From Calcarisporiella thermophila CBS 279.70 (Eukaryota > Calcarisporiellomycota): a DNA stretch of 64,000 nt. The position numbers and the translations under genes are program-made. Location: assembly GCF_041956535.1 (NCBI RefSeq), contig NW_027192211.1:211079-275078 (forward strand), read 5' to 3'. Of this stretch, positions 34,561-46,139 are shown in pieces; the stretch's first letter is position 1, and every line of letters starts with the position of its first letter. Below the pieces are notes generated by a model, which was not told the origin of the DNA, did not search any database, and saw nothing but the letters and a program-made list of their open reading frames with translations.

Positions 34561-35807
34561 TTAAATATGCTGCGACAGCAGCAAGATGAATAGTACGACC
34601 ATTTTACCAATGGTGACCTGTGGTACTGTTCCTGTGGAAGCTACAGAAGAGAAAGTTCCCTTCAATGGCGTCGTCAGTGACGGTCGTGCCTGATTTGTTG
34701 CATATGCATTATTCGTCAGTACGGCCGAGCTGGCGTACTGATTAAGAGAAGGTTGTGTGGGCAGATTATTGTTGTTATTAGGATTCCAAGCCGCAGATAC
34801 TGGAGTAGGAAACTGGGACGGGCTCACTAATTTCTGCGGAGTATTGTTCGCCTCCGCAGCAATAGGAGCCATGGGATTAGCTATGGGAACTGGTGCGGAG
34901 ATCTGAGCGGGAGGTGGGGCGACGGTTGCCTCTGCTGGATATTCAGAACCAGGAATATACTGTTGGATCTCTGGAGGGTACCCTAATGTTTTATCGTTTT
35001 GGGACGATATTCCTGGAGCTGGAAGCGATTGAGTAAGAGGCGAAAAGACTATCACTACTTCTGACGGCTGTTGCGCTAACACGGGCGAAGGGATGATTTC
35101 TGGATTGTCCGACATAGGCCGTGGAGGATCCAAAAATGCAGCATTGCTGACACTACCTGTATTACCTGCATTCCGAGTCGCATCCACATCTACATTTGAT
35201 TCTTTGTTGGCTAAATGTCGATTTTGCGACGCAGATTGAGGTGTTTGAACCTGCGACTGAACTGGGTTATATTGTTGTGGAGGCAAAAAAGTGTTCTGAG
35301 CTTGGAGTAGGGGCGCTTGAGGAGGCACTTGGATAGGATAAAATGCTGAATCAGGGGCCTGGAGAGGGGGTTTTATCTCAAACGGCATTCCACTTGAGAG
35401 CGAGATACTCACTGGTGGTTCTCCTGAGGGATAATTGCCTGCAAGAACTACTGCTGCCCTATCTTCTGAGCCAGAGGATTCTGGAATAGGGGCTACAGAA
35501 TCAGGAGTTGAAGAAGTGGGATTAGGATTTATTCCTGTAGCATCCGAGGAGTCGACCTGATTAGCCGTCAACACAGCCGCTTGCGGAGGACCGCCAGGGG
35601 CTAAGGGCTGAAATCCAGTCTTCTCTAGAGCAATCGCATGGCCCCGCGACTGAATCAGTGATCTTCGGTATTGAACGCGCTTGCCATTAACTACAGAGGA
35701 GAGAAGCAATTTAGGAAACAATGAACCTTGAATTTGCACCCTTTTTCTATACCTGGATATATAATAAGAAGTAGGCTTAAAAGAATGACCCAAACAAAAT
35801 GCTTCAT
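34561..35807 (-). CDS. Secreted Pro/Gln/Ser-rich protein, GPI-anchor-like
   Basis: No family is recognised. Exons are 35807-35753 and 35690-34561, about 394 residues. The short first exon encodes a signal peptide (MKHFVWVILLSLLLIIYPG). The mature part is disordered and rich in Pro, Gln, Ser and Asn, with motifs such as PPQAPLLQAQ and NPNNNNNLP. The last 15-20 residues are hydrophobic (MVVLFILLLSQ) after small residues, as in GPI-attachment signals. It is likely a cell-wall or surface protein. A dibasic-like RR lies near residue 27, shortly after the signal peptide. It converges with CTR9 at 3' ends 245 bp apart. Confidence 0.7.
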
Positions 35808-36283
35808 AATGGATATATATTGTATATCTCTAACTCTGAATCGTATATAAAGGATGAGTAGCGCATATGTTTTCAAATTGAGTGTTCGTCTATTTTTTCG
35901 ATATATATAACTCTCTATAGTGGGAGCTATCTTAATCTTATCTCGATGATTTTCAGTCTTTATTCTGACCACGATCGGTAGACAGCTCGTTGAGGAACGA
36001 ATGAAAGCGTAGATCATACCATAAAGAAGGGATGATCGGCGCCATTTTTTCCCTTTCAGGGACGTTGGTCCGTTTAGTGTAATGCTGGATTTTGGTATAA
36101 ATCTAGATATTAACCATTATATTGCGTAAAAAGGTATACATTATCAAGCAGTCGTGTTATAAATGGTCTTCGACTACACGCACCGCTGCCAACACCAAAA
36201 AAAGACAATCACGAGCGTGCTTGGCCCCGCAACCAAAATCAGCATTGGTTAATTTTATTTTAAGCATTATATTGCACATATCT
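35808..36283. other. Intergenic region
   Basis: A 476-bp spacer includes the promoter of the secreted protein gene. A TATATATA stretch on the minus strand lies near 35900-35910. No gene is supported. Confidence 0.4.
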
Positions 36284-37996
36284 TCAACCAGATGCACTGA
36301 CAACAGTGCTCTCTAACAGTACAAATTGTGCCTCCATTTCCTGGTAGAGTTCAGCCAAAGCAGTGTTTGGTTCAGCGGCCAAAATCAGTTCCTCGTCTGT
36401 CTCTTCGATAGGTTTGATTTTGGTAGAAATATATCCATCGCGTGCAAGCCGTGCTGCTCCAGCAGAAGCAGAATTCTGTCCCCGGTGACGGTATACTTTT
36501 AGCTGAAGCACGTCAGCCAGGACTTGTAAAATAACAGTATTAGCTGATGCTCCTCCTACCACAATAACTCGCTCCGCCGAGTTCTGAAAGAGTCGACGTA
36601 TTCTAACCCGCATCGAAAGAAATTGTGCCTCGAGCACTGCTCGCGGATTACAATCTCTATCTGTAAACTCGATCACTCTTAGCCCGTCTTCGAATCGGTG
36701 AACTCCACGCGCAAAAGGTACGATTTCGGGCATGAAATAATAGAATCCATTTCTTGTCTTTTTTTCATGCGAATCACCGCAGCCAGGGGGAGTAGACATC
36801 ACAAGATCATTAAATCGATCCCAATTTTTTTGTGCATATTTGTCTCGCACATACTCGCGTGCTAGTGATCCATTTTTGAAACAAACCATCGCTACGATCA
36901 AATTATGATCTAGAGGATGTGATAGAAGGTGCGCTTCAGGATGCGCATTTGTTCTGTTCCGCTCGACGACCGCAAGCAAAGTATCAGAAGTACCTAACGA
37001 CACGACAAGATCCCGACTCTTTAAACCCATCGCTAGAACCGTGGCAGGATTGTCTCCAGTAAAAGGAAACACCAAGCACTCTTCAACGAAACCGTATCTC
37101 TTTTGCATGTACTTGCTGACAATGCCAATTGGTTTGGTTGCATCTTTTGCGATCATACCCAACTTTAGCTCTAGCTCCTTAGCATTTCCACAGATACTTA
37201 AAAGATTTGGATCCCATTCCCTTGTCTCCAATCGCATCAGGTTCATTCCCGAAGCGTCTCCGCTTTCAATTGGAGCATAAGAGCCCAGAAACAATGATGC
37301 CAAGAATGAAGATACGAGTGAGATGCGCTCTGTATCTTTGAGAGCTCCCCGTTGACTCAGCTTCATAATTTGAGAAGCAGTAAAACGTTCGAAAGCACGA
37401 CTTCCTGTAATATCAGCAAGACGCTCAGGGCCTCCTACTGCAGCCTCCAGGTCACGACATTGTTGTGTCGTGCTTGTATCCTGCCAAATAGGAGAGTCGG
37501 CGATAGAAAAAGCATTTGCAAGTTGAGTTGAGAGTAAAGACGATGAATCCAAAGAAGAGAGCGTAGTAGAAGCACCCTCTTTCCAGTAAACGCTCCCGTG
37601 TTGCTAGAAGATAAAGAAATGAATTATTCGAATGTACAATGAAACAAACTGTCACAGTTGAGTACTTGGGCAGCTCCGCTAATGCTCTTCACGTTCTCGA
37701 ATTTGAAATCATCTTTCTGCAGCCGCTCCAGTAGCATATCTAGAGCTTTAACCCACATAAGTGTAGGGGACGTGGTTCTGTCATTTCGATGATGAGCACC
37801 ATGTTTGGTACTAAAATAATGGTATTTAGTACATATAACGCATAATGCAACAAGATGAAACTAACTTGAATTCAGGCAAATCTTTGTCAAAATTAACACT
37901 TTCTTCGAGAATAATTTGGAGGTTGGAATTTACTACAGTACATTTGAGGGATTGAGTTGAGAGATCAAATGCAACAAAGAGATCTTCGCTAGTCAT
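36284..37996 (-). CDS. Xylulokinase (FGGY carbohydrate kinase)
   Basis: This enzyme phosphorylates D-xylulose to xylulose 5-phosphate, feeding pentoses into the pentose phosphate pathway. Exons are 37996-37866, 37810-37666 and 37603-36284, about 531 residues, close to fungal xylulokinases. The N-terminus has the actin-fold phosphate-1 motif FVAFDLSTQSLKC. The sugar-binding segment SISGAAQQHGSVYW is rebuilt across the second splice. A DTSTT-x-QC segment follows. Further along are FPFTGDNPAT, SLGTSDTLL and the adenosine/phosphate-2 region VIVVGGASAN. Start at the ATG at 37996: the upstream in-frame extension has no ATG. It is divergent from the kelch gene. Confidence 0.92.
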
Positions 37997-38745
37997 TTTT
38001 ATTGATTTATAGGTCAAAACGTAATTGTAAAATTTCCAGGAGTAGTGATTTTTAGATTTCTTCTGAAATCATCTGTGAACAAGCCTTATTAGTCGCATTA
38101 CAAATTAAAATTGATCCAATATATTTATGATGTATGTTGAATGTTTGAAGATGTTGAGGCCAAGTGCAAGAGTAGATATTGATGCTCTCTTTTAGAGAAC
38201 CACTTGAGTAAATGATATTGCTTACAGCTTTTGAAAAAACAAATAAACAGTTAATTGGCTTAAGATAAACTCCTATGGATTATCCTACACTTCTTATGAT
38301 GCCTTGTATACGATCGCACTTGGAACATTGTATCATTAAGCAAGGAGAATTATTTTCCAACGAAATGTCTCTACATAATGAGATATAGCAATCAAGATAA
38401 CCATTGAAAATGATTTTATGTTACAAAAATGAGAACAAGGCAGATTGGAAACCAGGATAACAATATTGTAAATTGTGCTTGAAGAATTATGAATTATGGG
38501 AAGAAAATGTAATGAGAGAAAGAAAGATAGATTGAAGAATCAAGTCATAGCAATATGTACAATAGAAAAGGAGAGAGAGACTCTACTCTGAGGCATAATA
38601 TACTTTTTGAAATATTACAGCCTTATTTAGCGTTTGAAAAATTAGGTCCAATAAAATTTTAAAATTCTAGGTAAGGATCTGTCCGGCCCTTGAGTAAAGT
38701 TCTTTTAAAGAATCTGTTTCTGATGAGCCGTTTGCAGTAAAATAA
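37997..38745. promoter_or_regulatory. Divergent promoter region
   Basis: This 749-bp AT-rich spacer lies between head-to-head xylulokinase and kelch genes. A-rich and GAGA-like stretches occur near 38500-38590. No gene is supported. Confidence 0.4.
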
Positions 38746-40508
38746 ATGCATATAGCACAATATTTAACGCTACTATCGCTGATTGCATCCGTTTGTGCGC
38801 AGGCTACTGCACCTGGCGCTATTGATTCATTCGGCTATTCATTGATCGGCTCTAAGTAAGTGATTGACAATACAGTGATGAATATCTTTTTTAACCAATT
38901 CATTGCTTTCTCTACAGCCTCTATGTCTATGGCGGTTATATAGTTGAGGCAAATACGGCACCGAAGAAGTCTTCTAATCTCTTTCAACTCGATCTCACTA
39001 CCTCGTTTGATGTTACAACCCCTCCTTGGAAGTTCATCAGCAATGGCCCAGCTCTAGCCTCTACCTCACTTTTTGCAGATCCCCAAAACAATATCCTCGC
39101 TGTATACGGTGGTCAACATGACAATGCTGAAAAGGGAACATTTTCTTCGCCCAGCTCCATCCATTTCTTTGATATTAACAATCAACAATGGGTAAGTATT
39201 CAAGCTGCTGTTCTCTATTAGCAAGACTTATACCTTTTGAATAGAGCACAGAGGAAGCATCCTCACCGCCCGATCGAATGCTAGCAACGATTGTGAATGA
39301 CAAAAAGGGCGACGCATGGATGTTCGGTGGTTCCTCCTTGAACCGTGAGTTTATCTACTTAGATATGTTCCGATTCAATTTCTCGGATCACAAATGGATA
39401 TACTACAAAAAGACGGAGGTATTTCCTCGGCGACGGTGGGGTCATACTGGTACATATACTTCAAAACCGCATCTTAAAAAGCCTAGGATTAACATATGTA
39501 TGCCAATCTTAGCAAACCTATTAAATTCGGGTGATATGGTTATAATCGGGGGGCACTCTGGCGACGAGCTAGAAGAGCTTAGTCAAATATACGTATTTAA
39601 CACACAAGACGAAACATGGACATTAAAAGAGATCGTGGATAATCCTCCTCCCGCTCGATGGACACATGCAGCAACTGTGTGTAAGTTACAATCATTTGAC
39701 TTTTTTATCTGATAATATAGTAAAATATTGTATTTCCTTTATAGTACCAGATAATAATATTCTTCTATATGGTGGCAGTGATAGCGCAATGAATCTCCTA
39801 AGTGATTTTTGGATCCTTAACACAAACAACTGGACATGGTCACAGATTGAAGTTACAAACCCTCCCCCTCCACGTAGTCGACATGGGATGATTACTTATG
39901 GGGATAATGTGTTGGTTCTTTTTGGTGAGACGACAGTTAAAGATTTCAATATGAAATAGTAAATTTAATGCACGAAGTATTTTTTTTCCGTTTCCATAGG
40001 GATGCTTGATTACCAAGGCAAGTCGGATGACCCTAACATCTATGTGCTTAACACCAAAACTTGGTCATTTGTCCCCTCTTATGCCCCATCTGCAATGGCC
40101 AATGGCCCTGCACAAAACAATAGCCAGTCACCAGTAGCCACCAATATCCCAGCAAGTGATAAGGACGGATTTTTCAATGGGAATCATAGTCTTGCGAGTA
40201 TATTCGGCATCATTATTGGTATTGCTGTATTGATCTCCCTATTTGTTGGTGGATACATGATCCGCTCGCACCGCAAACACTCCGCCGCATATCATCCCAT
40301 GACCTCGAGAGATGAGGAAGAGGGCGGAGAAGAAGGAGTATTGAGAGGAGAAATATTAAGCCCTGCTTCCCTGAATACTGGAAATGGTCGATTATCGCCC
40401 ACCTCATTATCACAAGAAACTGACAGTATACCTTTGGGTTCAACCTCCTTGTCAAGTACGGCAGTGAGTACACCAAATTTACCTGATAAGTTGGATGCTT
40501 CCAGATGA
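38746..40508 (+). CDS. Secreted-type kelch-repeat membrane protein
   Basis: This is a single-pass membrane protein with an extracellular kelch beta-propeller. Exons are 38746-38855, 38918-39191, 39245-39449, 39513-39680, 39745-39924 and 40000-40508, about 481 residues. A signal peptide (MHIAQYLTLLSLIASVCA) is followed by kelch blades with the usual GG doublets: LYVYGGY, AVYGGQ, WMFGGSS, VIIGGHSG and LLYGGSD, each with a downstream W. A transmembrane helix (IFGIIIGIAVLISLFVGGYMI) is at about residues 375-395, then a basic stop-transfer and a Ser/Pro-rich cytosolic tail. The intron 39450-39512 is inferred because its removal yields a canonical RRWGHTANLLNSGDMV blade; it is 63 nt and stop-free. 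Such proteins are common in early-diverging fungi. Ligand unknown. Confidence 0.85.
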
Positions 40509-40888
40509 TGATTGGCGAATTAGCTCTTATGTAAAAATGGAATCTTTACTTATTTTTCCTTTGACAATACCTTTTCGTTCTTCAATTATCGACTTTTTTT
40601 TTTTATCTTTCCATTGTGATAATATTTTATATAGATTATATATTTTCTTGACAATTTTCAAGGTCAAACAAAGGATTTCAACGCGCTTCCTTTTTCAATC
40701 TATTAAAATGGAGGTATTTGAATGATTTGTGTATTTCCCCGAAGATTAGAAATAGCTTGAAGGTGTAATAAAAGCAGAGAAATTCATTAAGCAAAATACA
40801 TTGTGGATACGAGAAAAAAGGAAAAGAGTACAGATTTCTAGAGTCTTCAAAAATATCATTTCAAACGTTCTCAGATATTTAAGCTAAA
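40509..40888. other. Convergent intergenic region
   Basis: A 380-bp AT-rich stretch holds the 3' ends of the kelch and ORMDL genes. No gene is seen. Confidence 0.45.
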
Positions 40889-41585
40889 TCAAAATAGTCG
40901 CACTCGGTGCATCGCAGGTAGTTTGGCAATGAGAACCACACAAAGAACTACGACATTGAAAGCAAAGGTAAATGGATGATTGCGGCTATAATAGGTGCTC
41001 AAAAAAAAGAGTGCGATATGGATGGCAAAAAGGAATTTGCGCGAAGGGGTATTGTAGGTCTCATTATCAATTTGCTCCCAAAGTGTCTAAAGAAAAGTAG
41101 TGTCAGTAAATAAGAATGCGAAAAAAGGAGGTGATTGTTTATTATCTTACCAGCTCATCGTAGGCGCCTTGATATCCTTGATGATTATCAAATGGAATAC
41201 CTTCAACGCCGTGAAACAAAATATAACTACACTATAATCAAGAAGTAAGGACGTCAATCGTTTGTCATTTTGCAAGACATTGCGAACACATGTAAAGAGA
41301 CGTACCAGATTATAGAGCACATTTGTGATGGTCCAACTTGCATCCCCAATTCCTGGAATTGCCCCAAGATAGCTTCGTATACATAAAATAAACACTATAG
41401 TTGCAACCCATGCACCTGCAGAAAATTATAAGATGATGTGCTTAGCTATACAAAGCCGAATCCTCTCCCCTTCCAAATAAACTACCTTTATTATTTATCC
41501 ATGTTGCGCTCAAATTGACCATCGCAGATCGATCCTCTTTAATATTTTGTTTGTCATTATTTTTATCGTGTTCAATGAAAGACAT
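40889..41585 (-). CDS. ORMDL family, ER regulator of sphingolipid synthesis
   Basis: ORM proteins sit in the ER membrane and inhibit serine palmitoyltransferase when sphingolipids are sufficient. Exons are 41585-41486, 41415-41306, 41231-41151 and 41086-40889, about 162 residues, normal for the family. The conserved WINNKGAW opening is restored across the first splice. WTITNVLYNL, the ILFHGVEGIPFD segment, LWEQIDNET and TPSRKFLF follow in ORMDL order, with two to four membrane segments and a C-terminal KLPAMHRVRLF. The N-terminal 25 residues contain few Ser/Thr, so the phosphorylation control known from yeast Orm1/2 may differ. The start codon is 107 bp from that of the divergent neighbour. 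Confidence 0.93.
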
Positions 41586-41692
41586 AGCAATACAAAGGAA
41601 GGCAGGTAGATTCTGGGCTTAAAGGATCTAAAGAAGATACTATATGGGTATACAATATCTGTAGGTTTAAATTAAAAGTGAGGGGAGCAGAG
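41586..41692. promoter_or_regulatory. Compact bidirectional promoter
   Basis: Only 107 bp separate the ORMDL ATG (41585, minus) and the ATG of the unknown gene (41693, plus). Both 5' UTRs and core promoters must overlap here, unless the plus-strand gene starts further downstream, for example at the in-frame ATG near 41819. Confidence 0.5.
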
Positions 41693-42533
41693 ATGAAAAA
41701 TAATAGCAATAACTATTCCACCAAGAAAATTGCTCTTAAGATTTCGACTGAAATTTTGCATCAATATCTTTGGGCAATAATTTCCCTTGGGATATCCGTT
41801 CCAACAATCAGACTCAAGATGTACTCGACCCGCAACATTCGATATTTGCGAATTGGAGAGAAACAAGTAGGAATATCCTTGTGCATAGACTATTTTTGTA
41901 TGATATTTGTTCGAACACCCCATTTTTGTGTAGGTACTTCAAATGGTACTCTATTTGAAAGAAGAGAATGTAGCTTGGTTCAATGATCACATAATGCAAC
42001 AGGTGCTCTCAGCAATCCAGCCAGTTATTAGCAAGAAATTCTCAGAGGAGGATAAGAAAAAAGGCAAAGACACAGTTGCTGATGTGTTTCGTGGAGGTAA
42101 GTTGAGCTCCCTTTTTTAATGGTACATCCAATATTAAACATTTATTTTTTAGCGGATTTCCAGTTTGCCTATTACTTTAAGCCAACGGATACTCGCCATT
42201 GTATTTTAATGAAGGTATGTTAGAAATAAATTGAAGTAACTCAAGCGTCCCATATCCCGCTTATTTCTGCTGAACTAGGATATTTCATTCACTGCACCTG
42301 AGAGAAACGCTGCTTCTGACAACGAAGAAGATATAGAAGAAGATGTCAAGTTAAAACTTAAAGCCACCTACGATAATCTCGCTTTGCACCGAAAAACGCT
42401 AGTGGTCGTGGTAGAGCCCTATTCTCCACAACGGCCGCCTCCAGACTTCATGGGCTTTGAATATAGACGTGAATTAAGTATCCAGAACTATTTCACAGCA
42501 AAATCGAGCTCTAACGCCGGTGATGCTGACTAA
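41693..42533 (+). CDS. Conserved-looking protein of unknown function
   Basis: Family not recognised. Exons are 41693-41866, 41934-42096, 42153-42214 and 42279-42533, about 217 residues, and every junction is in phase. The protein has an amphipathic N-terminal part (TEILHQYLWAIISLGISVPT). A central, apparently structured region follows, with VAWFNDHIMQQVLSAIQPVI and FQFAYYFKPTDTRHCILMKD. An acidic linker (DNEEDIEED) comes next, and then a Pro-rich segment (EPYSPQRPPPDFMGFEYRREL). No signal peptide is seen. The FAYYF...RHCILMKD segment has the look of a beta-sheet domain and should be searchable by profile methods. It is head-to-head with ORMDL and tandem to MAF1, 208 bp upstream of it. Confidence 0.65.
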
Positions 42534-42741
42534 ATGAATATTGAAAACAAAAAAGAGGGGAGCAGAGGGGGGGATGGGAAGAGAAGACGTAGCTAGACTT
42601 CTAATTGTACATTTATACTGTTACTCTTACTTCAAATTAAAATCCAGTTCGTAATTTGATCACGTGCTGTAAGATCGTTCTTTTACTTCCATCTCCACAT
42701 CTTTACGATCTTGATCACTCTTTTTTACTGCCTAATCAACG

Positions 42742-43672
42742 ATGAAATACCTAGAAGTACCAGCACTAGATGCAATCAATAAAGCACTCTCATTTGACAC
42801 AACAGAATGTAAAGTCGTTGGCAGAGTAGAGGCCTACTCTTGTACGAAAAACATATATTACTTTAATCGATCATTTTACTGAGATTTTACTAACGTTCTA
42901 TTCCTTTAGGCAAGAGTGCAGGCGCTGACAAAAAAGTGTATAAGTATCTCGAAAACAAATATTTAGATGAGATGGCACATAGCACATCGCCCGAGGATCA
43001 TTTTAAGAACATCGTTTCTCCTTTTGGTCCAATGAATGAGGCAAATTCACGCAAGACACTCTTTTACTTAATTGCAACTCTGAACGCAGCATATCCTGAC
43101 CATGACTTCACGTACATATTTCTTCATTAAATTTTTACCGATCCTAGCTAATGCATATATATAGTGATGTTAAACCAGATCATTTTAGTAAGCAGCCTTC
43201 GGTAGCTCTAGTTACAAATTCAGTGACCAACACGCTTTTCAATCTGGGACACGAGCAAATCGTGAGGGATATGCGCATCTGGGAAGTAGTCGATGAGACC
43301 ATAAACTTGGAAGAGAGTGATGTCTATAGCTACAACAACAATGATTTGGATCCAAATAGTGATGGAGCAATGTAAGTTTGATGCATATTGAGCTATTGCG
43401 AGTATAGTTTTTGGAATTGAAGTGTATATATCCCTAAATAGATGGTCTCAAAATTTTATTTTTTTTAACAAAAAACTGAAGAGAATAGTATTCTTTACTC
43501 TACGAGGAATGAGGCATGGGGTTATAGCGCAGGATGACATCCCGGCAATGGAGTAGGATTTATTTTTTGGAAGGATTAAACGCTGAAATGAACATATTAC
43601 TGACAGTTGGACATTTTCAACTAATATAGATCCGAAAACGAAGATTATGTAGTTGGCGATATAGAAGTTTAA
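42742..43672 (+). CDS. MAF1: MAF1, repressor of RNA polymerase III
   Basis: MAF1 is the TOR/PKA-controlled repressor that binds RNA polymerase III and stops tRNA and 5S transcription in poor growth conditions. Exons are 42742-42841, 42910-43111, 43165-43371, 43442-43552 and 43630-43672, about 220 residues. Family marks in order: the A-box ([13 protein letters not shown]), the [20 protein letters not shown] segment, the DVYSYN block, [19 protein letters not shown] (C-box) and a C-terminal acidic YVVGDIEV ending. The last exon is inferred: without it the protein would stop at 43556, and with it the known Maf1-type tail appears in phase. Few Ser/Thr-rich inserts are present between the A and B boxes, so it is compact compared with S. 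cerevisiae Maf1. Confidence 0.93.
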
Positions 43673-44005
43673 TTATATATCAAAATTGTACATATACATT
43701 CTCTTTTCGGTTTTATCGTCGCCTCAGTTTCCCACTTAGTTTGCAGGTCTAGGGTTGTCTATCATTAACCACTCTTTTATGTGCTTTTTCCTTTTTTATT
43801 CTTAAAGGAGTATTTTTATGTTGATAGGAATTGTTAATTTTGTTTAATACACTTTATTTTCAATTGCAAGCCTTGAGCAGATATGTGAAAAATGCCAAAT
43901 AATATACTCAACCTCCCCTCCATTCCCTTCGTTGGTATATGCCGTTTTAGAGATTATAAAAAGAGTGAATTCAATAAGTGCAAAGATGGGATGGATCCTT
44001 GCCGA
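43673..44005. other. Convergent intergenic region
   Basis: A 333-bp AT-rich spacer lies between MAF1 and the small membrane-protein gene. Nothing is recognised. Confidence 0.4.
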
Positions 44006-44383
44006 TTATAATTCGTCTTTTGCTCCAATATCCAACCACTTCAGAAATCTTAGCATCCTATAGCCGTAAAATAAAATTGCAGCAATCAAAATCATGCGAT
44101 ACATGGGGCTTTTCCAAAATGTAGAGCGGGTGATGTTTGTGTTAGTGTCTTCAGGAAAGCGCAATCGTGCAACACCATCTTGAGCAGCTACACTTGGAAG
44201 CCATCTCCGCCTTCTACTTTTACGAGCGGAAAAACTATGGGTATCTTGAGCATCCAGTTCCGAATCTAAAGACATGAGCAAGCATTATAGGAAACCAGGA
44301 GGGATAAGAAAGTTTGCTAGAAATATGAGATAATCCACTTTTAGTTACTCACTTTTGATAGAATCAAGCTTTGTATCTTTCAT
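44006..44383 (-). CDS. Small C-terminally anchored membrane protein, unknown
   Basis: Family not recognised. Exons are 44383-44353 and 44265-44006, about 96 residues. The hydrophilic N-terminus has a basic patch (ARKSRRRRWLPS). A single hydrophobic helix lies near the C-terminus (MYRMILIAAILFYGYRML), followed by about 15 residues ending in KDEL-like AKDEL. The final residues KDEL would be an ER-retrieval signal only if the C-terminus were luminal. A tail-anchored topology would place it so only if the downstream segment is translocated. The ER is therefore a plausible location, but this is inference. It is divergent from the metalloprotease-like gene. Confidence 0.6.
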
Positions 44384-44803
44384 TTCGATTCTATGTTTAG
44401 AGCAAGTTTGGTTACATTCCTTGAGCTTTGTATTATTTGCCTTGACAAGGAGTGAAATTTTCCTTCATGTTAGTCTTAATTTAGATGCATTGAGGCATTG
44501 CAATTGCCCAAAGGCTTAGACTCAAGAAAAGCATTTTTGGCGATGCTGAGATGTGGCTTGGCAGAAAATTATTTCATCCGAGAAGGGCTTTCTTATGGCC
44601 GCATTAATGCTGTTCTGTGGCAAATAGGCATTATTATTGGCTAAGATAACTAACTCAAGAATAAGATTAAGTTTTAAGTCTATTTAGAAAATGGTAAACC
44701 ACGCGAAAAGCGCAATTCAAGCGGCCGAAAGGCGCAGAGTCATTTATAAGATGCGCGCGCGAAACGTACGCCCTCCTCTTTGTCCAGCTCATTGTCTAAT
44801 TCC
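44384..44803. promoter_or_regulatory. Divergent promoter region
   Basis: A 420-bp spacer lies between head-to-head genes. A GC-rich patch (GATGCGCGCGCGAAACG) lies near 44750-44768, just before the metalloprotease-like start. No gene is seen. Confidence 0.4.
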
Positions 44804-46139
44804 ATGCGAATTTCAGTGCCTTTTTTCTCATTAGCAACCATTGCATTGTCAGCACCTACCCTTAATGATCCTTTGTGTGTTGACCACCATGACCCTCTGA
44901 ATCCTCATAAGTTTAGTTTGGCTTCATGCCCACTTATCTATCGAAGTCCACGACTGCGCTATAACCGTCGTCAACAGCCATCTAACCAAGCTTCTGATAA
45001 ATCCATGTTTCAAATATCCTTCACTTGCACAATGACGGATGCTACGCTATGTGAAAAAGCACGCAGAAGTTTTGAACGAACCGGAGAGGCATACACAAGC
45101 GTATTAAACTTGAAAGCACCAGTGATAATTAACGCGACATTTACCAGATTTTGTAAGGCAATTCCTGATATTGATCCCGGCTGTTCCACCGAAAGCAGCT
45201 CTTATTTGGCGGGTGCCGCAACTAGTACCCGAAGTGTACTATTAGAGGATGACGATAGAATACAGCGACTCTACCCACAAGCGCTGGTCAAACAATTCCA
45301 ACTTAACCCACAGCCTCATCTGAGCACATTCGATATCCTAGCCATATTTAATAGCGAGATCGATTGGCATTTTCTGGTAACCCAACCCATTAAATTCATT
45401 GAAATGCACGACTAGATTTTTTTTTTTTGAATTCTCTTCTTAGGATGATGGTGAATTACAGCCGAATGAGACAAAAACAATCTTCGACTTAGTCGTTGTG
45501 CATGAGATCATGCATGGCCTTGGTTTTACTGGAAACTGGGAAGAACCTGAAAATATGGAAGTACTAATTCCAATCGGAATGTATGCTCCCGATGAAATAG
45601 CCTCTTATCGTCAGTCTTTCGATTTTTTCATTGAATCAGCTTTTGATCGCTATATGTTTTTGCCGTTAAAGAATCATGCCACCACACAATACACGCAACA
45701 ACTCAATACTGCAGTGAGGAAGTATCTTCCCGAAATTGGCCGCTCTCCAGAAAGATTCATCAAGGATTTGAAAGAGTTGCCTGAGTTTGAGCCTGCTCGG
45801 GAGATGATGAATTTTACAACCACACCCGACGCAATTGCATTTTTACCATATAATGGAAATGCGTCTAGTGATTTGATATATCTCGAAACTGAGCTTAACC
45901 CCTATTCACCTGGATCTTCTATATACCATACAAGTTATAATAGATATGTTAATACGACTGAAGGCCTAATGGCATGGCGTGCAGATTGGCGGCGCAATAA
46001 CCCATTAATCCGGAACACTATGCTAAACGAAGGGAGAGCATTTATTAGTCCTAGTTTGCAGCGAATAATGGCTTCAATAGGATGGGATACTGCGGGTAAT
46101 TTTTCTCGACCACCTCCGCCAAAACTTCCAAGCAATTGA
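44804..46139 (+). CDS. Secreted HExxH metalloprotease-like protein
   Basis: This is a putative zinc endopeptidase exported by the cell. Exons are 44804-45376 and 45444-46139, about 422 residues. A signal peptide (MRISVPFFSLATIALSAP) is followed by a region that may be a propeptide, with Arg-rich patches near residue 45-60. Exon 2 holds the zinc motif in LVVVHEIMHGLGFTGNW, which gives the two histidines and the catalytic Glu. The position of a third metzincin histidine (HExxHxxGxxH) is Gly, so this is not a classical metzincin. The third ligand may lie further downstream in the acidic EEPEN region or later. The C-terminal part has Tyr/Asn-rich segments and the AFISPSLQRIMASIGWD ending. Substrate unknown. 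I start at the ATG at 44804 because the upstream frame has none. Confidence 0.75.
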
